64,000 nucleotides of DNA, from positions 121,718 to 185,717 of the forward strand of contig NZ_JAQZSG010000004.1 of the NCBI RefSeq assembly GCF_028745515.1, given 5' to 3'. Within the stretch, counting starts at the first letter, position 1; every line of letters begins with the position of its first letter. Below are positions 50,800 through 59,859 of this stretch, piece by piece. The notes under the pieces were generated by a model. It saw only the letters and a program-made list of their open reading frames with translations, did not search any database and had not been told where the DNA came from. Origin of the DNA: Paenibacillus thermotolerans (lineage in GTDB: Bacteria; Bacillota; Bacilli; Paenibacillales; YIM-B00363). A program made the translations under genes and the position numbers.

Positions 50800-53103
50800 A
50801 TGGCAATCGAGTACGATAAGGAAGTTTCCGGCGGCAAGGTCGAGCAGCGGATCGTATACGAGTCCGGCAACGAAATGGCCGCGTACGCCGCGCATCAAAT
50901 CAATTACCATATTATGGGTTATTTCCCGATTTCGCCGTCTACCGAAGTGGCGCAGTTCCTCGACCTGATGAAGGCGAACGGCCAGCATGACATTAAGCTC
51001 ATTCCTGCCGACGGCGAGCACGGCTCGGCAGGCATTTGCTACGGTGCGTCCGCAGCGGGCGGCCGCGTGTTCAACGCGACGAGCGCGAACGGCTATTTGT
51101 ACATGCTCGAGCAGATGCCGGTTCAATCCGGCACGCGCTTCCCGATGGTCATGAACCTGGTTTGCCGCTCGGTGTCCGGTCCGCTGAACATTCACGGCGA
51201 TCACTCGGACTTGTATTACGCGCTCAACACGGGCTGGCCAATTTTGATGTGCCGCGATCCTCAAGCGGTATACGATATGAACATTATGGCGATCAAGCTT
51301 GCGGAGCATTCCGACGTTCGGCTTCCGGTCATCGTCGCTTCCGACGGCTACTTTACGTCGCACCAGAAGCGCCGCGTACAGACGTTCGCCAATAAGGAAG
51401 ACGTGCATGCATTCATCGGGGAACAACCGAAGAACTTCCCGCATGTGCTGGACCGCAATAACCCGATTACGGTAGGGCCGTACATGAACGAGCCCGATTA
51501 CATCAACAACTGCTACCAGCAGTCGATGGCTATGTATCGGGCCGAAGAAGTGTTCGAACAGATCAGCAAGGAATACGAGAAGCTGACGGGCCGCGAGTAT
51601 CCGATTCTCGATCTGTACCGGATGGACGATGCGGAGGTTGTGCTGTTCGTGCTTAACTCGGCGTCGGAAATTTCGAAGGTGGCGGTCGACAAGCTTCGCG
51701 ATCGCGGCATTAAAGCGGGCTTGATCGCTCCGAACATGATTCGTCCGTTCCCGGCCCGGAAAATCGCCGATGCGCTCAAGAACGCGAAGGCTGTCGTGGT
51801 CGGCGACCGCGCCGATTCGTACGGAGGCCACGGCGGCAACATGACGCTCGAAGTGAAATCGGCATTGTTCACGCACGGCGTGAAAGACATTCATGTCATT
51901 TCCCGCATTTACGGGCTAGGCGGCAAAGACTTTTATCTCGAGGACGCAATCGCCTTCTTTGAAACGGGCGTAGAAGCGGTCGAGAAAGGATTTGTCGAGA
52001 AGCCGTTCGATTATTACGGCCATACGCCGGGCGACCCCGAGAAGGCGCCGAAGCGCGTCGTCGAGCCGATTCCTTACGAGGAATTGAAGACTGGCCTCAT
52101 TACGGTTGAGAAGGATGCGGATTCCGGCAAGCTGAAAGTGAAGGTTCCGCCGGTCCGCTCGCTGACGAAGAAGCCGAAGCGGCTCGCTCCGGGCCACGGC
52201 GCATGTCCGGGCTGCGGCATCTTCTCCGGCTTGGAGCTGTTCTTCAAGGGCATCGAGGGAGATATCGTCGCTCTGTATCATACGGGCTGCGCGATGGTCG
52301 TTACGACAGGCTACCCGTATTCGTCGCATAAGGCGACTTATATCCACAACCTGTTCCAGAACGGCGCCGCAACGCTTTCCGGCGTAGTCGAGATGTTCTG
52401 GGAGCGCAAGCGCCGCGGCGAACTCGATCATCTCGGCTTGAAGGACGACTTCACGTTCGTCATGGTTACGGGCGACGGCGGCATGGATATCGGCATGGGT
52501 CCGGCGATCGGCTCCGCGCTGCGCAACCATAAGATGATCATTATCGAATACGATAACGAGGGCTACATGAATACTGGCGCGCAGCTGTCCTATTCGACGC
52601 CGCTCGGACACCGCACGTCGACGTCCAACGTCGGCAAGCATCAAGGCGGCAAGCTGTTCCACCATAAGGACACTCCGCAAATTATGGCGGCGACCAACAT
52701 TCCTTATGTGTTTACCGGCTCCGAGGCGCATCCGCAGGATTTGCTGAAGAAAGCCGCGAAGGCGCAATACTATGCGCAGAACGAAGGCTTGGTCTACGGC
52801 AAAATTTTGATCACCTGCCCGCTGAACTGGCTCTCGGAAGAGAAGGACGGCACGGCCATTATCGAGAATGCCGTGAACTCCTGCTTCTTCCCGCTGTACG
52901 AGGTCGAGCAAGGCGTTACGACGCTTACGTACAATCCGGAAGACAAGTCGAAGCGCGTGCCGCTGAGCGACTGGCTGAAGCAGATGGGCAAGACGAGACA
53001 TATGACGAAGCCGGAATACGAAGAAGCTTACAAAGCGTTCGAGAACGAAGTGGAGCGCCGCTGGAGCAGACTGAAAGCGAAGCACGAAAATCCGTACTTG
53101 TAA
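50800..53103 (+). CDS. 2-oxoacid:ferredoxin oxidoreductase, alpha-beta fusion subunit
   Basis: A 767-residue fusion. The alpha part (about 1-410) binds the substrate side (YFPISPSTEVAQFLD, ADGEHGSAGICYGASAAGG). The beta part (about 455-767) binds thiamine diphosphate (GDGGMDIGMG with NEGYMNTG) and has cluster cysteines in HGACPGCGIF. Together with the gamma-delta protein it makes a two-polypeptide enzyme. It is oxygen-sensitive in most relatives. The ATG has a GATGAGGTG site 37 bp after the first gene. Confidence 0.92.
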   Translation: MAIEYDKEVSGGKVEQRIVYESGNEMAAYAAHQINYHIMGYFPISPSTEVAQFLDLMKANGQHDIKLIPADGEHGSAGICYGASAAGGRVFNATSANGYLYMLEQMPVQSGTRFPMVMNLVCRSVSGPLNIHGDHSDLYYALNTGWPILMCRDPQAVYDMNIMAIKLAEHSDVRLPVIVASDGYFTSHQKRRVQTFANKEDVHAFIGEQPKNFPHVLDRNNPITVGPYMNEPDYINNCYQQSMAMYRAEEVFEQISKEYEKLTGREYPILDLYRMDDAEVVLFVLNSASEISKVAVDKLRDRGIKAGLIAPNMIRPFPARKIADALKNAKAVVVGDRADSYGGHGGNMTLEVKSALFTHGVKDIHVISRIYGLGGKDFYLEDAIAFFETGVEAVEKGFVEKPFDYYGHTPGDPEKAPKRVVEPIPYEELKTGLITVEKDADSGKLKVKVPPVRSLTKKPKRLAPGHGACPGCGIFSGLELFFKGIEGDIVALYHTGCAMVVTTGYPYSSHKATYIHNLFQNGAATLSGVVEMFWERKRRGELDHLGLKDDFTFVMVTGDGGMDIGMGPAIGSALRNHKMIIIEYDNEGYMNTGAQLSYSTPLGHRTSTSNVGKHQGGKLFHHKDTPQIMAATNIPYVFTGSEAHPQDLLKKAAKAQYYAQNEGLVYGKILITCPLNWLSEEKDGTAIIENAVNSCFFPLYEVEQGVTTLTYNPEDKSKRVPLSDWLKQMGKTRHMTKPEYEEAYKAFENEVERRWSRLKAKHENPYL

Positions 53104-53125
53104 TACGAAGGAGCCAGGATCATAG

Positions 53126-53395
53126 ATGCCTTACGTATTGCGACATAAGGAAACCGGGGAAATCGCCGCAGCCGTCTTGCGGAATATATACGACATCGAT
53201 TATTGGGGGGCCCGCTGGTGGGCCGCCCCCGACGAGGCGGAGACGGCCGCGGCGGGAAATCCCGACTGGGCCGTACTGCAGGTGACGGACTCCCGGCTGA
53301 AGCTGATGAACGTGAAGCTGAATAACGATCCGAACCGAAGGTTATATTTGGACGAACAAGGTTCGATCCGCGTCGAAACCGGTTCCGCCCGCTAA
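53126..53395 (+). CDS. Small protein linked to the 2-oxoacid oxidoreductase
   Basis: An 89-residue acidic/aromatic protein (YVLRHKETGEIAAAVLRNIYDIDYWGARWW) with no recognised family and no cysteines. It starts 22 bp after the alpha-beta subunit with a strong GAAGGAG site, and the operon terminator overlaps its stop codon, so it is surely co-expressed. A role in assembly or control of the oxidoreductase is an inference from position only. Confidence 0.75.
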   Translation: MPYVLRHKETGEIAAAVLRNIYDIDYWGARWWAAPDEAETAAAGNPDWAVLQVTDSRLKLMNVKLNNDPNRRLYLDEQGSIRVETGSAR

Positions 53396-53410
53396 GGCGG
53401 AGCCTTTTTT
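53381..53410 (+). terminator. Intrinsic terminator overlapping the stop codon
   Basis: A 9-bp stem (53381-53389 with 53396-53404, one G-U pair) encloses the TAA at 53393-53395 and is followed by TTTTTT. Confidence 0.8.
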
Positions 53411-53541
53411 CACGATTCATATCGTATATCCGCGGAATATATCACCTGAAGTCGTCATCGGTAAACGGGCTCTCGTCCTGAAAGGGCGGCAAAGCCGTTT
53501 ATCCTTGTTCGCGCAAGCATATTGGTTTAGCGAGGTATCGT

Positions 53542-54036
53542 ATGAACAAAGTCAAACTGTATGAGCAGCTTTCTTCGTCGCGGGAAGCGGAATGGGGCGC
53601 ATTGAAGGCGTACGTGGAGCAAACGGGCTACGGCGCATTTCGCGACTTAGTCGATGAGTTCAAAGCCGCGATCAAGAAGGCGACCGATCTCGATGAGGAA
53701 GAAGTTCGCTCGCGAATTGAGGCGGCCGAGCGCCTGTTTCCGGAGCCGGCCAAGTTCAGCCCTACGTGGCAGGTTGTTTGGAAGGAGCTGCGGGGCATGC
53801 TGCACTGGAAGGCGTACATATATCGCGCGGTGCCGGATGGAGAACGGGACGGCGAATGGCAAATTTTGATGGATAACCCGTTTACGAATCAAGAGGTCGT
53901 CTGTTATCCGGGTTTGCCGTTCGACGAAGCGGCCAATTTGTTTGCGTACTTCCGTCCGAACCTGGTGAAGAACGAATATTTGCGGCTGCAGAAAGTTTCC
54001 ACGGCCATTACGGAGAACGGCGGCAGCGAAGAGTAA
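53542..54036 (+). CDS. Hypothetical protein (164 residues)
   Basis: A soluble acidic protein with no recognised family. The N-terminal third is helical and charged, and the middle contains WKAYIYRAVPDGERDGEW and a NPFTNQEVVCYPGLPFDEAA segment. The ATG has a GCGAGG site. It may be lineage-restricted. Confidence 0.7.
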   Translation: MNKVKLYEQLSSSREAEWGALKAYVEQTGYGAFRDLVDEFKAAIKKATDLDEEEVRSRIEAAERLFPEPAKFSPTWQVVWKELRGMLHWKAYIYRAVPDGERDGEWQILMDNPFTNQEVVCYPGLPFDEAANLFAYFRPNLVKNEYLRLQKVSTAITENGGSEE

Positions 54037-54143
54037 GCGGCATTTTTAGGCGATTGTTAGCGTTTTCAAAATAACTCTTGTGCATTGCCGGCGGCAGGCA
54101 TACAATGGAGGCGAAAGCTTTCCATAAGGGCGGTGAACCGAAG

Positions 54144-54323
54144 ATGAACCAACCATCCGTCGTGTCGTTCTTCAACAACCTGCCGCAGAAGCAATGCTCC
54201 AAGTGCGGCTCTTATTTACAAGAGCAAGCCGATTGCTACTGGAATGAATGCTTTGAATGTATGGATTTGCATATTGTCCCGATTGTACTGGCTCCCAAGC
54301 ACAGCAGCAGCTTACGCAAGTAA
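54144..54323 (+). CDS. YhfH-like small zinc-ribbon protein
   Basis: A 59-residue protein with two cysteine pairs (CSKCGSYL and CFECMDLH) joined by a QADCYWNE linker, similar to Bacillus YhfH. It probably binds one zinc ion. The start at 54144 is preferred since its sequence FFNNLPQKQCSKCG matches the family opening; ATG 54105 would add 13 residues. Confidence 0.65.
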   Translation: MNQPSVVSFFNNLPQKQCSKCGSYLQEQADCYWNECFECMDLHIVPIVLAPKHSSSLRK

Positions 54324-54349
54324 ATCGCAGCATATGAATAGCTCGAAAG

Positions 54350-54382
54350 CTGATCTTATCGGTCGTGATAGGGTCAGTTTTT
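54350..54382 (+). terminator. Intrinsic terminator
   Basis: An 11-bp stem with two G-U pairs (54350-54360 with 54367-54377) and a 6-nt loop is followed by TTTTT. Confidence 0.65.
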
Positions 54383-54439
54383 GATTTTTTTGGAACGATT
54401 TTCCTTCGGTGCACGTATGTAAGCACGAGGGGGAGTCGT

Positions 54440-54835
54440 ATGGCAAAGAAACTTCTTTTTTGCTTGGCTGTATTATGGATCGTCGGTTTTACGCTTCTCG
54501 GGTGCGGCCCGAAGAACGACGATCTTCGATTTGCGGGCGGCACGGCGAACTGGGCTGCGGAATATACGGTTACATTCTTGGGCGACGGTTATCATAAAGA
54601 TCGTTTCGCTCTCACTGATCTTGGCGGGGAAGAGATACAAGGAAACATTCAATATGAATTTGATCATGGCATCGGCGGGGGGAGCGCGGACACGCCCATG
54701 CCTCCCCGATCAAAGACGGTTACTTCGGACGGAGATGGGAATAGCGCGCCTCCTACGAAAGACAGCGAGGTGCAGGTCATCGTGCATTGGAACGGGAAAA
54801 CGGAGCGGTTTGCGCTTTCGGCGGACCATCGGTAA
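54440..54835 (+). CDS. Small lipoprotein of unknown function
   Basis: A 131-residue protein with a short signal peptide and lipobox LLGC (cysteine at about residue 22), followed by a single beta-rich domain (WAAEYTVTFLGDGYHKDRF to VQVIVHWNGKTERF). No family is recognised. The ATG follows GAGGGGGAG. Confidence 0.7.
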   Translation: MAKKLLFCLAVLWIVGFTLLGCGPKNDDLRFAGGTANWAAEYTVTFLGDGYHKDRFALTDLGGEEIQGNIQYEFDHGIGGGSADTPMPPRSKTVTSDGDGNSAPPTKDSEVQVIVHWNGKTERFALSADHR

Positions 54836-54938
54836 AGGGAATCTGGACGTTTCCCGTCTTAACTTTTCCTTTCATTTATGATATGTATGTAGAGACATAC
54901 ATTTCCGTTGTCCGGGAAGGTTAGGAGGGTGCTCTCAG

Positions 54939-55457
54939 ATGAGACGACGATTTGTCATTGAAGCGGTTATGGCAGCGATATACGGAGAGTTGGCGGTCCC
55001 CAACCGGCCGGTGGAATATATATTGCCTTATTCGACGGTCATGGAGCTGTACGAGATGAGGGATAACGGCGAGCCTGTCATGCCGGATCCCGGGGACGAT
55101 GCGCATGTGAAACAGAAAATCGGCGAAATGATCGCATTTTTTGAAGAGCCGTTAAACCGGAAAAAAATCGAAAGAGCGTTCGGCGCGCCTTGGAGGACGA
55201 GTCCTCCGCTGCTCGTTAACGATAAAATTTCGTTTGTCGTCATTAACTCCGTAGAGAATGCGCAATATGGAGAAACGTTCGACCCGATCGAGACGGAGCT
55301 GATCCTGGCATCGCTGCGCGAGCAGGTGCCGATTTTGACCGATCAGGTCGATTTCCTTGAGCGGGTGATCGATGTTGAGGTGCCCGTGCAAGTGTTCGAT
55401 ATCGAGGATTTCGAATTTGCGCTGGAGGCGGATGCGCCGCTGGAGGATTGGAGATAG
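54939..55457 (+). CDS. Conserved hypothetical protein (172 residues)
   Basis: A soluble acidic protein of unknown family (RRRFVIEAVMAAIYGEL, EYILPYSTVMELYEM). I recall similar proteins in Paenibacillaceae, but I cannot assign a function. The ATG follows TAGGAGGG by 10 nt and a terminator follows its stop. Confidence 0.7.
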   Translation: MRRRFVIEAVMAAIYGELAVPNRPVEYILPYSTVMELYEMRDNGEPVMPDPGDDAHVKQKIGEMIAFFEEPLNRKKIERAFGAPWRTSPPLLVNDKISFVVINSVENAQYGETFDPIETELILASLREQVPILTDQVDFLERVIDVEVPVQVFDIEDFEFALEADAPLEDWR

Positions 55458-55478
55458 CGGCCGCCGAGGCCTGTAAAC

Positions 55479-55501
55479 AAAGTCCCGCTTCGCGGGACTT
55501 T
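55479..55501 (+). terminator. Intrinsic terminator
   Basis: A perfect 10-bp stem (55479-55488 with 55492-55501) with a 3-nt loop ends in TTT. Confidence 0.7.
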
Positions 55502-55575
55502 CAATTTGCGGACAAAGCGCAATAATTTCGCAGTGCATTTTTTCGTTTTTGGGCCGCGATGGGGGAATCCCCCGC

Positions 55576-55701
55576 TGCAACAGAACTATATTCCGTTGCA
55601 GATTGACTCGCGTCCAACCGACCACCTCGAACGGAACTTTATTCCGCTGCAGCTCCTCTCACCGACAAACTAGCTACCTCCAACGGAACTTCGTTTCGTT
55701 G
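55576..55701. repeat. Array of three hairpins, 51-52 bp period
   Basis: Three diverged copies of a dyad of the form CAACGGAACTTTATTCCGTTG lie at 55576-55600, 55628-55651 and 55681-55701. The AACxGAACT cores start at 55579, 55630 and 55682. The 567-bp gap 55458-56024 holds no gene; beyond this array it contains only the promoter of the ABC importer. Confidence 0.7.
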
Positions 55702-55914
55702 TAACCAGCCGCACCGCATGACCGACATTCGCATTCTAGAACACTTCGCCAATTTCGGTCGTATTACAGACAAAAGAACCCATATTCCTTAAAATGCCGC
55801 CTATAACCGAACTATCAATCAATTAACAAACCATATGTCCGGTTTTCTGCCAAATAGACGAGTTTTCATAGATTCGCAAACCTATTGGCCTTCTAGTGTA
55901 TTCTGTTTTTTTTA

Positions 55915-55943
55915 TTGACGCCCCTAGTCTACCAATATAAAAT
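55915..55943 (+). promoter_or_regulatory. Probable promoter of the TrpXYZ-type operon
   Basis: TTGACG (55915-55920) and TAAAAT (55938-55943) are 17 bp apart, 82 bp before the coding start. Confidence 0.55.
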
Positions 55944-56024
55944 GTTTTTATATTTATTCTTCAACTATGTAAAGCGTTGACGGAAACAAGCTGTAAAGCT
56001 GGATTACGACGAGGGGGAAAAGAG

Positions 56025-57071
56025 ATGAAGTTGAGCAGGAAGGTTTTGGCGCTGGTAGCTGTGGCCGCATTGACGGTCGCCGTCGGCTGCGGACAGAAAA
56101 ACGCCGGAAACGGCGGCACGCAAGGCGCCGGCGGAGGCGATGGCGGTGCCTCCGACGGAAAGAAGTATAAAATCGGAATCTCGCAAATTGTCGAGCATCC
56201 GTCGCTTGACGCTACGAGAGAAGGATTTTTGGCGGCGCTCAAGGACAACGGCCTAATCGAAGGCCAGAACCTGGAAGTGAAGGTAGGCATCGCGCAAGGC
56301 GACGGCACGAACAATATCACGATTGCGCAAGGGTTTAAGAACGACAAGGTCGACTTGGCGCTCGGCATCTCGACGCCGTCCGCTCAAGCGATCGCGAATG
56401 AACTCAAAGACGTACCGGTGCTGTTCACGGCCGTAACGGACCCTGTCGGCGCAGGGCTTGTAGAAAATCCGGAAGCGCCGGGCGGAAACATTACCGGCGT
56501 ATCCGATACCCACCCGGACGAAATTCCGAAGCTGATGGAATTTATCGGCACGCAATTCCCGAACGTCAAGACGCTCGGAACGGTCATTAACGCAGGCGAG
56601 CAAAACTCGGTCGCATCGATCGAAATGGCGCAAAAGGCGCTGGACACGTACGGCATCAAGATCGAGAAAGCGACCGTGACCTCGAGCGCCGATGTGAAGC
56701 AGGCCGCCGAATCGTTAATCGGCCGCGTCGATGCCATCTACATTCCGAAGGACAATACGGTAGTTTCCTCGTTAGAAGCGGTTATCGGCGTAGCGAACAA
56801 TAACAAGCTCCCGCTGTTCGCAGGCGACGTCGACTCGGTGAACCGCGGCAGCTTGGCGACGTTCGGCTACCAATATTACGATATCGGATACACAACGGGT
56901 AAGCTGGCGGCGGATATTTTGCTGAACGGCAAAAAAGCCGGCGATATCCCGGTTAAATTCCCGGAACAGCTCGACTTGTACATGAACGAAACCGCGGCCG
57001 AGAAGCAAGGCGTTGAGATTACGCAAGCGATGAAAGATTTGATCGGCAACGAAGAGCACATTGTAAAATAG
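56025..57071 (+). CDS. ABC importer substrate-binding lipoprotein (TrpX type)
   Basis: A 348-residue lipoprotein (lipobox AVGC near residue 21, then a Gly-rich linker) of the ABC_sub_bind family, which resembles periplasmic sugar-binding folds but serves tryptophan/tyrosine or other small molecules. YKIGISQIVEHPSLDATREGF opens the mature domain. It is the first gene of the binding protein-permease-ATPase operon. The ATG at 56025 follows GAGGGGG; a start at 55977 is unlikely. Confidence 0.88.
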   Translation: MKLSRKVLALVAVAALTVAVGCGQKNAGNGGTQGAGGGDGGASDGKKYKIGISQIVEHPSLDATREGFLAALKDNGLIEGQNLEVKVGIAQGDGTNNITIAQGFKNDKVDLALGISTPSAQAIANELKDVPVLFTAVTDPVGAGLVENPEAPGGNITGVSDTHPDEIPKLMEFIGTQFPNVKTLGTVINAGEQNSVASIEMAQKALDTYGIKIEKATVTSSADVKQAAESLIGRVDAIYIPKDNTVVSSLEAVIGVANNNKLPLFAGDVDSVNRGSLATFGYQYYDIGYTTGKLAADILLNGKKAGDIPVKFPEQLDLYMNETAAEKQGVEITQAMKDLIGNEEHIVK

Positions 57072-57078
57072 CAGCGAA

Positions 57079-57107
57079 GAGAGTGACCCGCCAAGCGGGC
57101 CACTCTC
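57079..57107 (+). other. Intercistronic hairpin in the ABC operon
   Basis: A 13-bp stem with one mismatch (57079-57091 with 57095-57107) and a 3-nt loop lies between the binding protein and permease genes without a T tract. It probably stabilises the upstream message, allowing more binding protein than permease. Confidence 0.6.
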
Positions 57108-57128
57108 CTCTTATACGGAGGTAATGAT

Positions 57129-58037
57129 ATGACCGTCGCTTTGATCGGTTCCGTCGAGCTCGGGCTTTTGTACGCCGTTATGGCTTTGGGCGTCTACTTA
57201 ACATTTCGCATCCTGGATTTTCCCGACCTGACCGTAGACGGCAGCTTTACGACAGGAGCGGGCATTGCGGCCGGCATGATCGTATCCGGCACATCGCCGT
57301 GGATCGCCACCATTTGCGCGTTCTTCGGCGGGCTTGCCGCAGGAGCCGTTACCGGGCTTCTGCACACGAAAGGGAAAATTAACGCGCTGCTGTCCGGAAT
57401 ATTAATGATGATCGCGCTATATACGATCAATTTCCGGATCATGGGCCGTCCGAATATTCCGCTGTTGAATCAAGAAACCGTATTTCCCGACGGAGATGTC
57501 GTGACGTACGTTTCCTATGCGCTAATCATTGCGCCGATTATCGTACTGGTTATGAAGCTTCTGATCGACTGGTTTCTGAAGACAGATATCGGCATGGCCG
57601 TGCGGGCGACCGGCGACAATCCGAAGATGATACGCAGCTTCGGCGTAAACACCGATAATACGATCATATTGGGCGTCAGCCTGTCGAACGGGTTGGTGGC
57701 CTCCGCCGGAGCTCTCGTTGCGCAATATCAAGGTTATGCGGACCTGCAGATGGGAATCGGCATGATCGTTGTCGGGCTCGCTTCCGTCATTATCGGCGAA
57801 GTATTGTTCGGTTCCGGCACGATCGCCCGCGCGACGCTGGCCGTTGCGCTCGGCGCCATCGTATACCGGATCGTCATTGCGATCGCGCTTCGCTACGGCT
57901 TGGAGCCGTCGGACATGAAGGCGATGACGGCGCTGATCGTCATTATCGCGCTTACCGTTCCGATGATCCGAAAGAAGCAGAGAGAGAAGTCGATCGGGAA
58001 AAAACGGAGCGCGGAGCTCGGACGGGAGGCGGTGTAA
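57129..58037 (+). CDS. ABC importer permease (TrpY type)
   Basis: A 302-residue integral membrane permease with about nine hydrophobic segments, of the branched-chain/ribose type (BPD_transp_2). LTFRILDFPDLTVDGSF near the N-terminus and TDIGMAVRATGDNPKMIRSF before the coupling region are typical of the TrpXYZ group. It works with the flanking binding protein and ATPase. Confidence 0.9.
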   Translation: MTVALIGSVELGLLYAVMALGVYLTFRILDFPDLTVDGSFTTGAGIAAGMIVSGTSPWIATICAFFGGLAAGAVTGLLHTKGKINALLSGILMMIALYTINFRIMGRPNIPLLNQETVFPDGDVVTYVSYALIIAPIIVLVMKLLIDWFLKTDIGMAVRATGDNPKMIRSFGVNTDNTIILGVSLSNGLVASAGALVAQYQGYADLQMGIGMIVVGLASVIIGEVLFGSGTIARATLAVALGAIVYRIVIAIALRYGLEPSDMKAMTALIVIIALTVPMIRKKQREKSIGKKRSAELGREAV

Positions 58038-58041
58038 CCTG

Positions 58042-58836
58042 ATGCTCGAGCTGAGAGAGGTAGTTAAGGTGTTTTACCCGTACACGCCGGATGAGAAGAT
58101 CGCTTTAAGAGGCGTTTCGCTCAAGCTGCGCGAAGGCGATTTCGTAACGGTCATCGGCGGGAACGGCGCGGGGAAATCGACGCTGATGAACGTCATCTCC
58201 GGCGTGCTGAATCCGGAAGCCGGGGACATTTCGATTGACGGAACGAACGTAAACAAGCTGAGGGAGCACGAACGCAGCAAATGGGTGGGTCGCGTGTTCC
58301 AGGACCCGATGTCCGGAACGGCGCCGACGATGACCATCCAAGAAAACCTTGCGCTCGCTTATCACCGCGGGCAGCGCAGGGGACTAAGCTCGGGGCTGGC
58401 CAGGAACAGGCAGAAGCTGTTTAAGGAACGGCTGGCGACGCTTGGGCTGGGCCTTGAGAATCGATTGAACGCGAAGGTCGGGCTGTTGTCCGGAGGAGAG
58501 CGTCAGGCGCTCAGCTTGCTGATGGCTACGTTTACCGAGCCAAAAATTTTGCTGTTGGACGAGCATACGGCGGCGCTCGACCCTTCCCGGGCGGAGCTGG
58601 TAACGCAAATTACGGAAAAAATCGTTCGGGAGACGGGAATTACGACCCTTATGGTCACTCATAACATGGAACAAGCGATCCGGCTTGGCAACCGGTTGAT
58701 TATGATGGACAAGGGATCCGTTATTTTCGATACCGAGGGAGAAGAAAAGAAGAGCCTGACGGTGCCGGCTCTCCTCGATAAGTTCGAAGCGATTCGCGGA
58801 CAGCGCCTTGCGGACGACCGCGTCGTGCTTGCATAG
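58042..58836 (+). CDS. ABC importer ATP-binding protein (TrpZ type)
   Basis: A 264-residue ATPase with Walker A GGNGAGKST, signature LSGGERQAL, Walker B ILLLDEHTAALD (with His in place of the common Pro) and H-loop MVTHNMEQA. It starts 4 bp after the permease stop and ends 5 bp from the convergent ypdA stop. Confidence 0.9.
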   Translation: MLELREVVKVFYPYTPDEKIALRGVSLKLREGDFVTVIGGNGAGKSTLMNVISGVLNPEAGDISIDGTNVNKLREHERSKWVGRVFQDPMSGTAPTMTIQENLALAYHRGQRRGLSSGLARNRQKLFKERLATLGLGLENRLNAKVGLLSGGERQALSLLMATFTEPKILLLDEHTAALDPSRAELVTQITEKIVRETGITTLMVTHNMEQAIRLGNRLIMMDKGSVIFDTEGEEKKSLTVPALLDKFEAIRGQRLADDRVVLA

Positions 58837-58841
58837 TTACT

Positions 58842-59816
58842 TTACGGTCGCCCGGCTGCAATATGCCGGGCGATTAACGTTCCGTGCTTGCGCCCCGACT
58901 CGATGAAAATTTCATTCGCGTCTTCGCCTGAAGCGACGACGCCTGCGACGTATAGTCCCTTTACGCTCGTTTCCATCGTTTCCGGGTCGTAGACCGGCGC
59001 TCCGGTGTCCTCGCGCAGCTCTGCGCCGGTGCCGCCGAGCAGCACGCGGTCGGGGCGGAACCCGGTAAGAGCAAGAACAAAATCGTTGTCCATGACGGTT
59101 GTCGAACCGTCGGGATTCTCGACCGTAATCGTATCTTCCGCTATGCGGATGACGCGAGATTCGTACAGCATGTTGATTTTCCCCTTCGCAATCTGTCCCT
59201 CGAATAATGGAGATACCCACGGCTTAATTTTTTGGCGCTCCTTCGTGCCCCGATAGACGATCGTAACGTCCGCGCCGACGCGCACCAGCTCCATCGCCGC
59301 ATCGACGGCGGAGTTGTTCCCTCCGATGATCGCTACCTTCGTGCCTGCATACGGATGCGGTTCTTGAAAGTAGTGAGACACCTTCTCCAGCGTCTCTCCC
59401 GGAATGCCGATCATGTTCGGTCGGTCGAAATAGCCCGTTGCGACGACGACAGTAGCAGCTTCATAGCGGTGCGATTTTCCTTTTCTCTCACTCGTCACTA
59501 TAAATCTACCATGCTCTTTGGAGACGGACACGACTTCTTCGTAAGTGTGAAGACGGACATTTCGCCGCTGAGCGACGTTGCGGTAGTATTCGAGCGCCTC
59601 GCGGCGGAACGGTTTTTCGTTGGGAGTCGAGAAGGGGATGTCCGCGATTTCTAGCAGCTCCGCCGTGCTGAAAAATTGCAAATTCGTCGGGTAACGGTAT
59701 ATGGAATGGACAATGTTGTACTTTTCTATCACTAAAGGGTTGAGTCCTATGTTTTGCAGCTCAATGGCGGCAGCGAGACCGCACGGTCCCGCGCCGACGA
59801 CGATTGCTTGTTCCAT
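58842..59816 (-). CDS. ypdA: Bacillithiol disulfide reductase (YpdA/Bdr)
   Basis: A 324-residue FAD- and NADPH-dependent reductase that reduces oxidised bacillithiol in the cytoplasm. The FAD motif VGAGPCGLAAA contains the conserved active-site cysteine C12 (Cys14 in S. aureus YpdA), and the NADPH motif is IIGGNNSAVDAAMEL. It lies 43 bp downstream of the mutase small-subunit gene on the same strand, with its own GGAGGTCC site, so it may be co-transcribed with that operon. Confidence 0.92.
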   Translation of the reverse strand: MEQAIVVGAGPCGLAAAIELQNIGLNPLVIEKYNIVHSIYRYPTNLQFFSTAELLEIADIPFSTPNEKPFRREALEYYRNVAQRRNVRLHTYEEVVSVSKEHGRFIVTSERKGKSHRYEAATVVVATGYFDRPNMIGIPGETLEKVSHYFQEPHPYAGTKVAIIGGNNSAVDAAMELVRVGADVTIVYRGTKERQKIKPWVSPLFEGQIAKGKINMLYESRVIRIAEDTITVENPDGSTTVMDNDFVLALTGFRPDRVLLGGTGAELREDTGAPVYDPETMETSVKGLYVAGVVASGEDANEIFIESGRKHGTLIARHIAAGRP

Positions 59817-59859
59817 ACGTAAAGAGGACCTCCATCCGATAAGTTCTTTTCTTTCTATA

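Noticed and set aside
51916..53085. Minus-strand frame of about 389 codons opposite the oxidoreductase alpha-beta gene
   Set aside because: It is a shadow of a GC-biased coding strand; its composition is arginine-rich and no start site is evident.
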